Counted from the stretch's first letter, positions 38,429 to 47,198 are shown. The stretch is 64,000 nt of DNA from Rathayibacter sp. VKM Ac-2760 (GCF_009834185.1 NZ_CP047173.1:4030001-4094000); one strand, 5' to 3'. The notes: generated by a model not told the origin, from the sequence alone. Numbers and translations: made by a program.

Positions 38429-38463
38429 GCAGGCGGGCGGACCCCGGGGATCCGCCCGCCTGC
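38429..38463 (-). terminator. 13-bp GC hairpin at a relic gene end
   Basis: GCAGGCGGGCGGA and its exact complement around a 9-base loop. On the minus strand it directly follows a TAG stop (38471-38469) ending the codons for NNTVARTIK. The remainder of 38289-38428 shows no gene or clear signal. Confidence 0.7.
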
Positions 38464-38468
38464 CGCCG

Positions 38469-38510
38469 CTACTTGATCGTGCGCGCGACCGTGTTGTTCG
38501 CCGGAGTCGA
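38469..38510 (-). pseudogene. Possible 3' remnant of a lost gene
   Basis: The last 13 codons before TAG read S-T-P-A-N-N-T-V-A-R-T-I-K with G or C in nearly all third positions, then are followed at once by a strong terminator hairpin. Upstream in that frame the third-position bias breaks down and the frame overlaps the hypothetical gene on the same strand. This looks like the tail of a deleted coding sequence that kept its terminator. The evidence is thin. Confidence 0.3.
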
Positions 38511-38545
38511 GCGTCCAGACGTCGGCGCGCGCCGTCGGTCCGGAG

Positions 38546-39202
38546 TCACTCGCCCGCGGGAACGGCCGCAGACCCCCCGCCCTGGGCGTCCCTCCAGCCC
38601 GCGAGGTAGGGCAGCCGACGGTCGATCGCGAAGGTGCGCTCGATCTCGGCGGCGTCGGCGCGGCGGCGGGCCGACTCCTCCTCGGTGCCCGACCAGGCGT
38701 AGGGGTAGGGGAACGGGTCGGTGAGGTGCGCCATCAGGTGCAGCACCATCTCGTCGTCGTCCTCGGCGGTGACGTCCGGGCCGGCGACGCCCCGCTCGAT
38801 GAACTCGGCGTTCCAGCGGCCCGAGGCGTCCCGGCGGGCCGACCAGCGCGGGTCGCCGTCGTAGGCGAGGCGCTTCTCCGTCACGACCGTCCAGTGCCGG
38901 TCCCGTGAGGGCAGCAGCTCGTTCGCGGCGGACACGAGGGAGGCGGGCGTCCACGCCGCGGGGAAGAAGGTCCGCAGCGCGGTCGCGAGCACGAGAGGGG
39001 TCGGGAGCGTCGCCGCGGCGGGGCGGCCGGCGCTCACCAGCGCGCACACCGCGAGGGTCTCGAGGTGCGGCCCTCCGGAGGCGCGGCCGAGCTCGGCCAC
39101 GTGGATCGCGAGGGACCGGTGGAACGCGGCCGAGGCCTCCGCGTCGGCGAACGGCGGGGCGGGGATGCGGCGGTCCAGCCGGATCCGGGGGATGTGGCGC
39201 AC
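38546..39202 (-). CDS. Hypothetical protein
   Basis: A 218-residue soluble protein without a signal peptide or membrane helix. It starts with a basic segment (MRHIPRIRLDRRIP) and has several Trp/Tyr-rich motifs (RHWTVVTEKRLAYDGDPRWSARRD, PFPYPYAWSGTEEE). I recognise no domain. It lies 41 bases downstream of the TetR gene on the same strand and probably shares its transcript. Confidence 0.65.
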   Translation of the reverse strand: MRHIPRIRLDRRIPAPPFADAEASAAFHRSLAIHVAELGRASGGPHLETLAVCALVSAGRPAAATLPTPLVLATALRTFFPAAWTPASLVSAANELLPSRDRHWTVVTEKRLAYDGDPRWSARRDASGRWNAEFIERGVAGPDVTAEDDDEMVLHLMAHLTDPFPYPYAWSGTEEESARRRADAAEIERTFAIDRRLPYLAGWRDAQGGGSAAVPAGE

Positions 39203-39243
39203 GGCGGCTCCTCTGGTCGGTTCCGGTCGGGTCGGGTCTCAGG

Positions 39244-39798
39244 TCACGACTGCTGAATCGCGCGCGGCCGCAGGCCGTCGAGCAGGACGTCGAGCAGCAC
39301 CGCCCGGTCGGCGGGCGAGCCGAGGCGGACCGCGTGCTCGATGCCGCAGACGAGGTGCTCGAGGTGGTCGATGGTGAGGTCCGGGCGGACGGCGCCGGCG
39401 GTGCGCGCCGCCGCCAGCACGGCCTCGAACGACTCGAAGATCTCGCGCTTGGCCGCGCGGACGGACTCGGCCTCGTCCTCGGGCGAGAGCAGCACCGCCT
39501 GGAGTCCGCCGTCCGACAGCTGGAGATCGAGCGCCTCGCGGAGGTAGACGGCGAGGGCGGCGCCGGGGTCGGGCAGCGCGGCGGCGCGGCGCGAGACGGC
39601 GAGCATCGCGTCGAGGGTGTCGGCGGAGAGGGCCTCGACGAGGGCGTGGACGGTCGGGAAATGCCGGTAGACGGTGGCGACGCCGACCCCGGCCTCGCGG
39701 GCGACCTCGTTCAGACGGAGCGTGCCGCGATCGTGGGTGCGCGCGACCTCGAGGATGCGCGCGCGGCTCCGCGCCGCGTCGGATCGGAGGACTGCCAT
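39244..39798 (-). CDS. TetR-family transcriptional regulator
   Basis: A 184-residue TetR protein; HTH at about 20-55 (TLRLNEVAREAGVGVATVYRHF) with the TetR_C-like helical domain behind it. ATG 39798 is chosen; two earlier in-frame ATGs would reach into the operator. It is divergent from the SDR gene, and two inverted repeats (39815-39835 and 39852-39868) lie between them, so it probably represses both directions. Confidence 0.85.
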   Translation of the reverse strand: MAVLRSDAARSRARILEVARTHDRGTLRLNEVAREAGVGVATVYRHFPTVHALVEALSADTLDAMLAVSRRAAALPDPGAALAVYLREALDLQLSDGGLQAVLLSPEDEAESVRAAKREIFESFEAVLAAARTAGAVRPDLTIDHLEHLVCGIEHAVRLGSPADRAVLLDVLLDGLRPRAIQQS

Positions 39799-39814
39799 GC
39801 GCCCCATCCTACGC

Positions 39815-39835
39815 AAGCGGATGACTCATCCGTTT
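39815..39835. promoter_or_regulatory. TetR operator 1 (divergent TetR/SDR region)
   Basis: AAGCGGATGACTCATCCGTTT, an inverted repeat with arms GCGGATGA / TCATCCGT, 17 bases upstream of the TetR start. Confidence 0.7.
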
Positions 39836-39851
39836 CGTGCTAGCGTCCGAT

Positions 39852-39868
39852 GCGGATAGATCATCCGC
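39852..39868. promoter_or_regulatory. TetR operator 2 (divergent TetR/SDR region)
   Basis: GCGGATAGATCATCCGC, the same motif as operator 1, lying 20 bases upstream of the SDR start. The centres of the two sites are 35 bases apart. Confidence 0.7.
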
Positions 39869-39887
39869 TTCGAGAGACGAGGACCGC

Positions 39888-40850
39888 ATGACGAGCGAGC
39901 AGCCGACCTGGGACACCGCACGACTCCCCGACCAGACCGGGCGCACCGTCGTCGTGACCGGCGCGACCGCGGGCATCGGCTACTTCGCCGCCGAGCAGCT
40001 CGCCGGCGCCGGCGCGGACGTCGTCCTCGCGTCTCGCTCGGAGGGCAAGCTCCGGCGAGCGGCGGACACCCTCCGCGGCGCGGTCCCCGCCGCCCGGGTC
40101 CGGACCGTCGTGCTCGAGCTCGGCTCGTCCGCCTCCGTGGACCGGGCTGCCGCGGAGCTCGCCGCGCTGCCCCGCCTCGACGGGATCCTTCTCAACGGCG
40201 GCGCGATGAGCATGGACCCGCGCGCCGTCACCGAGGACGGACTGCCACTCCTGCTCGGCACGCACGTCGCCGCCAACGCGCGACTGGTCGCGCGGCTGCT
40301 TCCCGCGCTCGCGGCCACCGCGGCCGAGCACGGCGGAAGGAGCCGGATCGTGCACACGTCGACGGGGTTCGTGCAGCAGTTCCCGATGCGCGTCGACGAC
40401 CTGCGCCGCGTGCCCCGACTGGGCATCAGCGCCTACACCAAGGCCAAGACGGCGACCGAGATCTGGGCCTTCGAGCTCGACCGGCGGCTGCGCGCGGCGG
40501 GGGTCCCGGTCGCGTCGATCGTCACTCGGCCGGGAGTGGGCGTCGACGCGAAGACCCCGGAGCGCGCGGGGATCCAGGACGCGACGACGCCCTACCGGCG
40601 CAATCCGTACACGCTGTGGGCGCAGGGCAAGGACACCGCCGCCTGGTCGGCCGTCCGGGCGCTCACCGATCCGCAGCTGCAGGGCGGCGAGTACGTCTCC
40701 CCGCAGGGCCGCCTGCGGGGCGCGCCCGTGCTCGTCGCGCCGCCGGCCCGGACCGCCGCTCCCCCGGCGGACGCGGCCGACCGCCTCTGGCGCCAGGTCG
40801 AGCAGCTCGCGGGGGTCGGCGTCGACCTCACTCCTCAGAAGTTGCGGTAG
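39888..40850 (+). CDS. Short-chain dehydrogenase/reductase
   Basis: A 320-residue SDR with the nucleotide motif TGATAGIGYF (residues about 24-33), LNGGAM in place of NNAG, a Ser in HTSTGF and the YTKAK catalytic Tyr-Lys. The size and the loss of canonical NNAG suggest the retinol-dehydrogenase/oxidoreductase-like 'atypical' group. ATG 39888 has AGGA upstream. The last six codons (TPQKLR) and the stop lie inside a family A palindrome, so the repeat supplies the C-terminus. Probably controlled by the divergent TetR; substrate unknown. Confidence 0.85.
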   Translation: MTSEQPTWDTARLPDQTGRTVVVTGATAGIGYFAAEQLAGAGADVVLASRSEGKLRRAADTLRGAVPAARVRTVVLELGSSASVDRAAAELAALPRLDGILLNGGAMSMDPRAVTEDGLPLLLGTHVAANARLVARLLPALAATAAEHGGRSRIVHTSTGFVQQFPMRVDDLRRVPRLGISAYTKAKTATEIWAFELDRRLRAAGVPVASIVTRPGVGVDAKTPERAGIQDATTPYRRNPYTLWAQGKDTAAWSAVRALTDPQLQGGEYVSPQGRLRGAPVLVAPPARTAAPPADAADRLWRQVEQLAGVGVDLTPQKLR

Positions 40851-40874
40851 TCGAGCGCGACTACCGCAACTTTT
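40837..40874. repeat. Dispersed palindrome family A, copy 5
   Basis: AGAAGTTGCGGTAGTCG and CGACTACCGCAACTTTT around a 4-base loop. Its left arm contains the final codons and stop of the SDR gene. The following CACGGG tract leads to the LacI operator. Confidence 0.85.
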
Positions 40875-40900
40875 GGAGAATCGGCCGCGCGCTCGCCTAT

Positions 40901-40914
40901 CGTTACCGCTAACA
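40901..40914. promoter_or_regulatory. LacI-type operator before the second LacI gene
   Basis: CGTTACCGCTAACA, one base off the perfect CGTTACCGGTAACG found at 42013. It lies 27 bases upstream of the LacI start, which suggests autoregulation. Confidence 0.65.
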
Positions 40915-40941
40915 CACGGGACAGGCGGCCGGGGGACGAGC

Positions 40942-41949
40942 ATGGCGGACAGGCATCAGCGGGCGGCGACGATCTACGACGTCGCGCGGGCGGCGGGGGT
41001 GTCGCATCAGACGGTGTCGCGGTTCCTCACCGGCACCGGCGGCATCCGGCCCGCGAACCGGGTCCGGGTCGAGGAGGCGCTGCGGACGCTGAACTACCGG
41101 ACCAACGCCACAGCCCGCTCGCTCGCCACGCGGCGGACGCACCGCCTCGGGGCGCTGGTGCACGAGCTGTCCGGGACCGGTCCGGGCAAGACGATGCAGG
41201 GGGCGAGCGATGCCGCCCGCCGGGCCGGCTACTCGCTCGACATCATCAGCCTCGACACCTCCGACGACGTCGAGCTCGCCGATGCGCTGGACGCACTCGG
41301 CAGCCGCGACCTGGAGGGCATCCTCGCCACGGCGCCCACCGACGAGGTCGATGCGGCGCTGCGCACGCTCGATCTGCCGATCCCGATCCACATCGACCGC
41401 GGCGGCGAGCGGACGGGCGGCTCCTCCGCGGTCGGCACCCGGCTCGTGGTCTCGCACCTGCTCGAGCTCGGCCACCGCCGCATCGCCCACCTCGCCGGCC
41501 CCGAGCCCTGGATCTCCGCGCAGGACCGCGCGCGCACCTACCGGGAGTGCATGGCCGACGCGGGACTGCCCGCCCTCCCCCTGGCGCACGGCGACTGGTC
41601 GTCCCGCTCCGGCTACGCGGCCGCTCCGCAGCTCTTCGCCGACCCCGGAGTCACGGCGGTCGTCGCGGCGAACGACCGGATGGCGCTCGGGCTCCTGCTC
41701 TGGCTGCACGACAACGGCCGGCGGATCCCCGAGGACGTCAGTGTCGTCGGCTTCGACGACATCGCCGAGGCCGAGTTCTTCCATCCGCCGCTGACGACCG
41801 TCCGGCAGGACTTCACGGCGATGGGCCGCGCCTCCGCGCTGGCGCTGATCGCCCTCGTCGAGGAGTCGAGCCGGGCGGGAGTCGTGGACTACCCGGCGCC
41901 GGAGCTCGTCGTGCGCGCGTCGACGGCCCCGCCGACCCACGTTTCGTGA
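40942..41949 (+). CDS. LacI-family regulator of the aldolase/ABC cluster
   Basis: A 335-residue LacI protein with HTH TIYDVARAAGVSHQTVSRFL at about 10-29, hinge NATARSLATRR and effector domain containing HRRIAHLAGP and VSVVGFDDIAEAEFFHPPLTTV. Sites CGTTACCGSTAACG occur before it and on both sides of the promoter of the next operon, so it most likely represses that operon in response to a sugar or sugar acid. Confidence 0.9.
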   Translation: MADRHQRAATIYDVARAAGVSHQTVSRFLTGTGGIRPANRVRVEEALRTLNYRTNATARSLATRRTHRLGALVHELSGTGPGKTMQGASDAARRAGYSLDIISLDTSDDVELADALDALGSRDLEGILATAPTDEVDAALRTLDLPIPIHIDRGGERTGGSSAVGTRLVVSHLLELGHRRIAHLAGPEPWISAQDRARTYRECMADAGLPALPLAHGDWSSRSGYAAAPQLFADPGVTAVVAANDRMALGLLLWLHDNGRRIPEDVSVVGFDDIAEAEFFHPPLTTVRQDFTAMGRASALALIALVEESSRAGVVDYPAPELVVRASTAPPTHVS

Positions 41950-42028
41950 CCGGTAACGATTCACCCTTGCGGTAGCGCGGACGGCGCTCTACGGTGATCC
42001 TGTCGCAGCAATCGTTACCGGTAACGAA
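41946..42028 (+). promoter_or_regulatory. Promoter flanked by two LacI operators
   Basis: A -35 TTGCGG (41967-41972), a 17-base spacer and -10 TACGGT (41990-41995) form a promoter for the binding-protein operon. One operator, GTGACCGGTAACGAT (41946-41960), lies upstream and overlaps the LacI stop. The second, ATCGTTACCGGTAACGAA (42011-42028), lies just downstream of the expected start. The centres are about 66 bases apart, roughly six helical turns. Confidence 0.75.
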
Positions 42029-42084
42029 ACCCGGATCCACGACGCGACAAGCCTTCTGCAGAGCCGCAGAGGATTCACGCAGGG

Positions 42085-43410
42085 ATGAAGACACCGATGA
42101 GAACGACGAAGTTCCGCAGGCCCCTCGCGGCCGCGACCGCCCTCGCCGCCGCCGCCCTCCTGGCCGGCTGCACCGGCGCGACCAGCCCGGCCGCGACCGG
42201 CGAGGCCGACGGCCCCGTCACCCTCGAGTACTGGTCGTGGGCCCCCAACATCGAGAAGATCGTCGACGTCTGGAACCAGGCGAACCCCGACATCCAGGTC
42301 GAGGTCAACACCTCGACCGGCGGCGCGGAGATCGTCGCGAAGCTCAGCGCGGCGAAGCAGGCCGGCACCCTGCCGGACCTCTCGAACACCACCTACGAGA
42401 ACCTGCCGAACCTGATCACGAGCGAGATCGCCTCCGACGTCACCTCGATCATGGGCGACCGGGAGGCCGAGACGGCCGCTCCCGCCTGGGAGCTGACGAC
42501 GTTCGACGACGTGAACTACGCCGTCCCGCAGGGCACCGCGCCGATGTTCCTCTACTACCGCACCGACATCTTCGAGGCGAACGGCCTCACCGCCCCGACC
42601 ACCTGGGACGAGTACGCCGAGGCCGCCCGGGCCCTGCACGCCGCCGATCCGACGAAGTACCTCGCGACCTTCCCCGCGAACGACGCGCAGCTGTTCGCCG
42701 GGCTCAGCCAGCAGGCCGGCGCCGAGTGGTGGAGCCAGGAGGACGGCACCTGGACGGTCGCCATCGACGACCCGGCCTCGCAGAAGGTCGCCGACTACTG
42801 GCAGGGCCTCGTGGACGACGGCAGCCTCGCGACCTTCAAGACCTTCACCCCCGAGTGGCAGGCCGCGCTCGCCGACGGCACGCTGGCCAGCTGGCTCGGC
42901 GCGGTCTGGACTCCCCCGCTGCTGCAGAACAACGCGCCCGACACCATCGGCAAGTGGGCCGCCGTGCCGATCCCGCAGTGGACCCCGGCCGACCCGAGCT
43001 CGGGAGTCCTCGGCGGCAGCGGCACGATCGTGACCACCGGCTCCGACCACCCGGAGCAGGCGCGCGAGTTCGCGCTCTGGCTGAACACCTCGACCGAGGC
43101 CCTCGAGGCCTACATCGAGTACGCCAGCATCTGGCCGGCGGCGCTCTCCGGCCGCGAGCTGCCCGAGCTGCAGCAGGCTCCGGCGCTGCTGCCCGAGCAG
43201 ACCGACTTCTACGACACGGCCGACGAGATCGACCAGATGACCGCCTCGGTGACCTGGGGCCCGAACGTCTCGGTCGCCTACGACGCCTTCAACAACGCCT
43301 TCAGCGCCGCCGTCAACGAGAAGGGCAGCTTCGCGGAGGCCCTCGCGAGTGTGCAGGAGGCGACCGTCGCGGACCTCGAGAAGTCCGGCTACGACGTCGC
43401 CGGGCAGTGA
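42085..43410 (+). CDS. Sugar-binding lipoprotein (SBP family 1)
   Basis: A 441-residue extracellular binding protein with lipoprotein signal (FRRPLAAATALAAAALLAG then C) and the family-1 opening VTLEYWSWAPNIEKIVDVW. The ATG at 42085 has GCAGGG directly upstream; ATG 42097 is an alternative with better spacing. It is first in the LacI-controlled operon of two permeases, aldolase, DUF4862-like protein and aldo/keto reductase. Confidence 0.9.
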   Translation: MKTPMRTTKFRRPLAAATALAAAALLAGCTGATSPAATGEADGPVTLEYWSWAPNIEKIVDVWNQANPDIQVEVNTSTGGAEIVAKLSAAKQAGTLPDLSNTTYENLPNLITSEIASDVTSIMGDREAETAAPAWELTTFDDVNYAVPQGTAPMFLYYRTDIFEANGLTAPTTWDEYAEAARALHAADPTKYLATFPANDAQLFAGLSQQAGAEWWSQEDGTWTVAIDDPASQKVADYWQGLVDDGSLATFKTFTPEWQAALADGTLASWLGAVWTPPLLQNNAPDTIGKWAAVPIPQWTPADPSSGVLGGSGTIVTTGSDHPEQAREFALWLNTSTEALEAYIEYASIWPAALSGRELPELQQAPALLPEQTDFYDTADEIDQMTASVTWGPNVSVAYDAFNNAFSAAVNEKGSFAEALASVQEATVADLEKSGYDVAGQ

Positions 43411-43417
43411 GGCTCCC

Positions 43418-44347
43418 GTGACGACCACCGCCGTGCCCCGGACCGGGCGCTCCTCGACCCTCGCCCCGCGGGCGGCGCCCTGGTTCTTCGTCGCCCCCGC
43501 GGTCCTGCTCGCGGTCGCGCTCCTCGCCCTCCCGCTGCTCTACACGGTCTGGCTCAGCTTCCGCGGCAACACCGTCAGCGGCAGCGGGCTGGGCGTGAAG
43601 AAGGAGACGTTCGTCGGCCTCGACAACTACGCGCGGACCCTCGCGGACCCCGCGCTCTGGGCCGGCTTCGGCCGGATGCTGACCTACGCGCTGCTCTCGG
43701 TGCCGGTCACGATGATCCTCGCGCTGGTGTTCGCGCTCCTGCTCGACAACCTGTCGACCCGCTTCGGCCGGTTCTCGCGGATCGCGATCTTCGTGCCCTA
43801 CGCGGTGCCCGGCGTGATCGCCGCGCTGATGTGGGGGTTCCTCTACCTGCCGGGCGTGAGCCCCTTCGTCGACGCGGCGACCGCGCTGGGGCTGCCCGCC
43901 CCGGTCTTCCTCGGCCCGGACTCGGTCTTCCTCTCTGTCGCGAACATCGCGATCTGGGGCTCGGTCGGCTTCAACATGGTGATCCTCTACACCTCGCTGC
44001 GGGGGCTCCCGTCCGAGATCTACGACGCCGCCCGCATCGACGGCTGCTCGGAGCGCCAGCTCGCGCTGCGGATCAAGCTGCCGCTGATCGTCCCCGGAGT
44101 GATCATGACCGGGCTCTTCTCCGTCATCGGCGCGCTGCAGGTCTTCTCGGAGCCGAACACGCTCGTGACGCTCACCACGGTGATCGGCTCGGACTGGGTG
44201 CCGATGATGCTGATCTACCGCGACGCCTTCGTGACCAACGACCTCTACTCGGCGTCGGCGACCTCGGTCGTGGTCACCCTCCTCACCCTCATCGCCTCGC
44301 TCGGTCTGCTGCGCTTCCTGCAGTCGCGCGCCTTCGGAGAAGACTGA
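43418..44347 (+). CDS. Sugar ABC permease (MalF type)
   Basis: A 309-residue permease with six hydrophobic helices; the EAA loop is YDAARIDGCSERQLALRIKLP. GTG 43418 is chosen because TGAGG lies about five bases upstream and because it begins seven bases after the preceding stop; longer starts would overlap the binding-protein gene. Two bases separate it from the next permease. Confidence 0.88.
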   Translation: MTTTAVPRTGRSSTLAPRAAPWFFVAPAVLLAVALLALPLLYTVWLSFRGNTVSGSGLGVKKETFVGLDNYARTLADPALWAGFGRMLTYALLSVPVTMILALVFALLLDNLSTRFGRFSRIAIFVPYAVPGVIAALMWGFLYLPGVSPFVDAATALGLPAPVFLGPDSVFLSVANIAIWGSVGFNMVILYTSLRGLPSEIYDAARIDGCSERQLALRIKLPLIVPGVIMTGLFSVIGALQVFSEPNTLVTLTTVIGSDWVPMMLIYRDAFVTNDLYSASATSVVVTLLTLIASLGLLRFLQSRAFGED

Positions 44348-44349
44348 TC

Positions 44350-45282
44350 ATGACCGACACCCTCACGAAGCTCCCGCCCGTCCTCGAGGATCCCCGCCGC
44401 GCCGCGCAGTCGGTCCGCTCCCGCCGCCGGGGCCCCACGGTCACCCGGCCGCGGGCCGCGTTCTGGCCGACCGCCGTCCTGCTGGTCGGAGCCGTCTACT
44501 GCCTCCTGCCGGTGTTCTGGCTCTTCACGGCCGCGACCAAGCGCTCGGGCGAGCTGTTCACCACGTTCTCGCTCTGGCCCAGCTTCACCGGCGGGTTCCA
44601 GGAGAACTTCGCCCTGCTGCTCGGAGTGGGCAACGGCGCGTTCTGGTCCTGGTGCCTGAACAGCCTGATCTTCGCCGGCGGCGGCGGGCTGCTCGGCACC
44701 GCCGTCTCCGCCCTCGCCGGCTACGGCCTCGCGAAGTACTCGTTCCGCGGGAAGAAGCTCGTCTTCAACTTCCTGCTGATCGGGGTGCTCATCCCCGGGG
44801 TGATCCTCGCGATCCCGCAGTACCTGCTGCTCTCCTCCGTCGGGATCGCCGGCACCTACTGGTCGGTGCTGCTGCCGTGCATGATCAGCCCGTTCAGCAT
44901 CTACCTCTGCCGCATCTACGCGACGGCGGTCGTGCCCACCGAGATGCTCGAGGCCGGCCGGATCGACGGGGCGAGCGAGTGGCGGATCTTCTCCCGGATC
45001 GCCGTCTACCCGATGGTGCCGGGGCTGATCACCGTGTTCCTGCTGCACTTCGTCGGCATCTGGAACAACTTCCTGCTGCCCTTCATCATGCTCTCGCGCA
45101 CCGACATGTTCCCGCTGACGGTCGGCTTCTACTCGCTGATGAACCAGGGGAACGACCAGCCCAACACCTACAACGTCGTGATCATGGGCTGCCTCGTCTC
45201 GACCATCCCGCTGATCGCGCTCTTCCTCTTCCTGCAGCGCTACTGGCGCCTCGACCTCGTCAGCGGATCGCTCAAGGGCTGA
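44350..45282 (+). CDS. Sugar ABC permease (MalG type)
   Basis: A 310-residue permease with six hydrophobic helices and EAA loop LEAGRIDGASEWRIFSRIAVYP. A basic N-terminus (RSRRRGPTVTRPR) precedes helix 1. No ATPase gene is in the cluster, so a general MsmK-type ATPase probably energises it. Confidence 0.9.
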   Translation: MTDTLTKLPPVLEDPRRAAQSVRSRRRGPTVTRPRAAFWPTAVLLVGAVYCLLPVFWLFTAATKRSGELFTTFSLWPSFTGGFQENFALLLGVGNGAFWSWCLNSLIFAGGGGLLGTAVSALAGYGLAKYSFRGKKLVFNFLLIGVLIPGVILAIPQYLLLSSVGIAGTYWSVLLPCMISPFSIYLCRIYATAVVPTEMLEAGRIDGASEWRIFSRIAVYPMVPGLITVFLLHFVGIWNNFLLPFIMLSRTDMFPLTVGFYSLMNQGNDQPNTYNVVIMGCLVSTIPLIALFLFLQRYWRLDLVSGSLKG

Positions 45283-45338
45283 CCGCCTGGTCCGCCTACT
45301 GCTCCGACCGCCGACCTCCTCCCATGCAAAGGATCGAC

Positions 45339-46316
45339 ATGACCACCACCGAGCCCACCACCGCTCCGACGGCGACCGGCAGCACCCTCCCCGACGGCGG
45401 CTGGCCCGTCATGCTCACCCCGTTCCGCGAGGACCGCTCGCTCGACTTCGAGCAGGTCGACGCCCTGACGGACTGGCTGATCGACAACGGCGCCGCCGGC
45501 ATCTTCACCGTCGCGCTCTCCAGCGAGATGTACGACCTCACCGAGGAGGAGCGGCTCGCCCTCGCGACGCGGGTCGTCGCCCGCTCCGCCGGCCGCGTCC
45601 CGGTGGTCGCCTCCTCCGTCTCCTCGGGCAGCGCGGAGGAGCAGGCCGCGTCCGCCGCCGCGATGGCCGCGACCGGGGTCGACGCGGTCGTGCTGATCTC
45701 GTCGCTGGTCGGCGGGCTCAGCACCACCGAGGAGGAGTGGCGCGCGACGGTGCAGCACATCCTCGACAGCGTGCCGGGGGTCGACTTCGGGATCTACGAG
45801 TGCCCGGTGCCGTTCAAGCGCCTGCCCTCGACCGAGAACGTCGCCTGGATGGCCGGGACCGGCCGCTTCGTGTTCTACAAGGACACCTCGCACTCGCTCG
45901 AGACCATGCAGGAGCGGCTCGCGGCGATCGCGGGCACCCGGCTGAAGCTCTACAACGCGCAGATCTCCTCCCTCACCGACTCGCTCCGCGCGGGCGCCGC
46001 CGGCCTCAGCGGCTACGCCGCGAACATCTACCCGGAGCACGTGGCCTGGCTCTGCGAGCACTACGACGACGAGCCCGCCGAGACGGCCGTCGCCGTGCAG
46101 CGCCTGCTGACGGTGGCCGAGCATACGATCAACTCGCGCTACCCGACCTCGGCGAAGTACTACCTCCGGCACAGCTCGCGCCTCGCGATCGAGCCGATCA
46201 GCCGGTGGAAGCCGGAGGGGATCGGGCCGCACGAGGGCGCGCCGCTGCTGGAGCTCGCCGCCTACATCCGCGACCTGCGGCTGCCCGGGTCGGCGCGGGT
46301 GGACGGCGCCCGCTAG
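45339..46316 (+). CDS. DapA-family (dihydrodipicolinate synthase-like) aldolase/lyase
   Basis: A 325-residue class I aldolase-family protein with Tyr153 (FGIYECPVPFKR) and the Schiff-base Lys181 (FVFYKDTSHS). The usual DHDPS GTTGE loop is replaced by VALSSEMYDL, so it is not a lysine-biosynthesis enzyme; such divergent members cleave 2-keto-3-deoxy sugar acids or related keto acids. ATG 45339 is favoured since AAAGGA lies five bases upstream; ATG 45324 would add five residues. It sits in the sugar ABC operon, so the substrate is probably derived from the imported carbohydrate. Confidence 0.85.
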   Translation: MTTTEPTTAPTATGSTLPDGGWPVMLTPFREDRSLDFEQVDALTDWLIDNGAAGIFTVALSSEMYDLTEEERLALATRVVARSAGRVPVVASSVSSGSAEEQAASAAAMAATGVDAVVLISSLVGGLSTTEEEWRATVQHILDSVPGVDFGIYECPVPFKRLPSTENVAWMAGTGRFVFYKDTSHSLETMQERLAAIAGTRLKLYNAQISSLTDSLRAGAAGLSGYAANIYPEHVAWLCEHYDDEPAETAVAVQRLLTVAEHTINSRYPTSAKYYLRHSSRLAIEPISRWKPEGIGPHEGAPLLELAAYIRDLRLPGSARVDGAR

Positions 46317-47198
46317 ATGATCGTCGGGGCGTATCCGTCGCTGCCGGAGCACGCGCGGCGCGACGCGGCGGCCTTCGACGCCTTCCACGAGCGGATCGCG
46401 CTCGCGACCGGGTGCTCGGGGTTCGAGATCCCGTTCGGCAGCGCCTTCGTCCCGGACGAGGCGGCGATGCTGCGGCTGCTGCGCCGCCGGGGGACGCACG
46501 TGCTCACCCTGCTGCCGGCGATGCTCGAGCGCGGGGTCGGGCCGGCGGATCCGGTCGCGGAGCGGCGGGCGGCGGCGGTCGCGCTGGTGCGGCGGGCCGT
46601 GCGGGTGGCCGCGGCGGCGAACGAGCGCGAGCAGCGGCCGGTCGTCGACACGGTGCTGCTCCACTCGGCGCCGCGGGTGACGCGGGGCACCGCGCTCGCC
46701 GCTCGCGCGGCGTTCTCGCGGAGTCTCGCCGAGATCGCCGGCTGGGACGCGCACGGCGTGCAGTTCGTGATCGAGCACTGCGACTCCTTCGAGGGACCGG
46801 ACCCCGCCAAGGGCTTCCTCGACCTGCCGACCGAGCTCGAGCTCGCCGCTCGCCACGGCCTCGGCACCGCGATCAACTGGGGCCGCTCCTACCTCGAGAC
46901 CCGCCGCCTCGACGGCCCGCTCGAGCACGCGCGGGCCGCGCGCGACGCCGGCACCCTGGCGATGCTCGGCGTCTCGGGAGTCAGCGACACGGCCACGGCG
47001 CTCGGTCCCGCCTTCAGCGACAGCCACGCCCCCGTCCGCACCGACGACACCGTCGCGAGCCTGCTCGATCCCGACACCCTGCAGCGGTTCATCGGGATGG
47101 ATCCCGGAGCGCGTGTCGTCCCCAAAGTCGCGGGCGGACCGCACGCACTCGCCGCCTCCGCCCACGCCGCCCGCCAGCCCTTCCTGCTGGTCGAGTAG
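46317..47198 (+). CDS. DUF4862-like TIM-barrel protein
   Basis: A 293-residue protein starting directly after the aldolase stop (TAG then ATG). It resembles the DUF4862 family of actinobacterial sugar clusters in its MIVGAYPSLPEH opening, GFEIPFG motif and FVIEHCDSFEG strand, consistent with a xylose-isomerase-like TIM barrel. The last residues (LLVE) are encoded by a family B palindrome, so the C-terminus has been replaced or extended by the repeat. A role in epimerising or isomerising the imported sugar is inferred from context. Confidence 0.7.
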   Translation: MIVGAYPSLPEHARRDAAAFDAFHERIALATGCSGFEIPFGSAFVPDEAAMLRLLRRRGTHVLTLLPAMLERGVGPADPVAERRAAAVALVRRAVRVAAAANEREQRPVVDTVLLHSAPRVTRGTALAARAAFSRSLAEIAGWDAHGVQFVIEHCDSFEGPDPAKGFLDLPTELELAARHGLGTAINWGRSYLETRRLDGPLEHARAARDAGTLAMLGVSGVSDTATALGPAFSDSHAPVRTDDTVASLLDPDTLQRFIGMDPGARVVPKVAGGPHALAASAHAARQPFLLVE

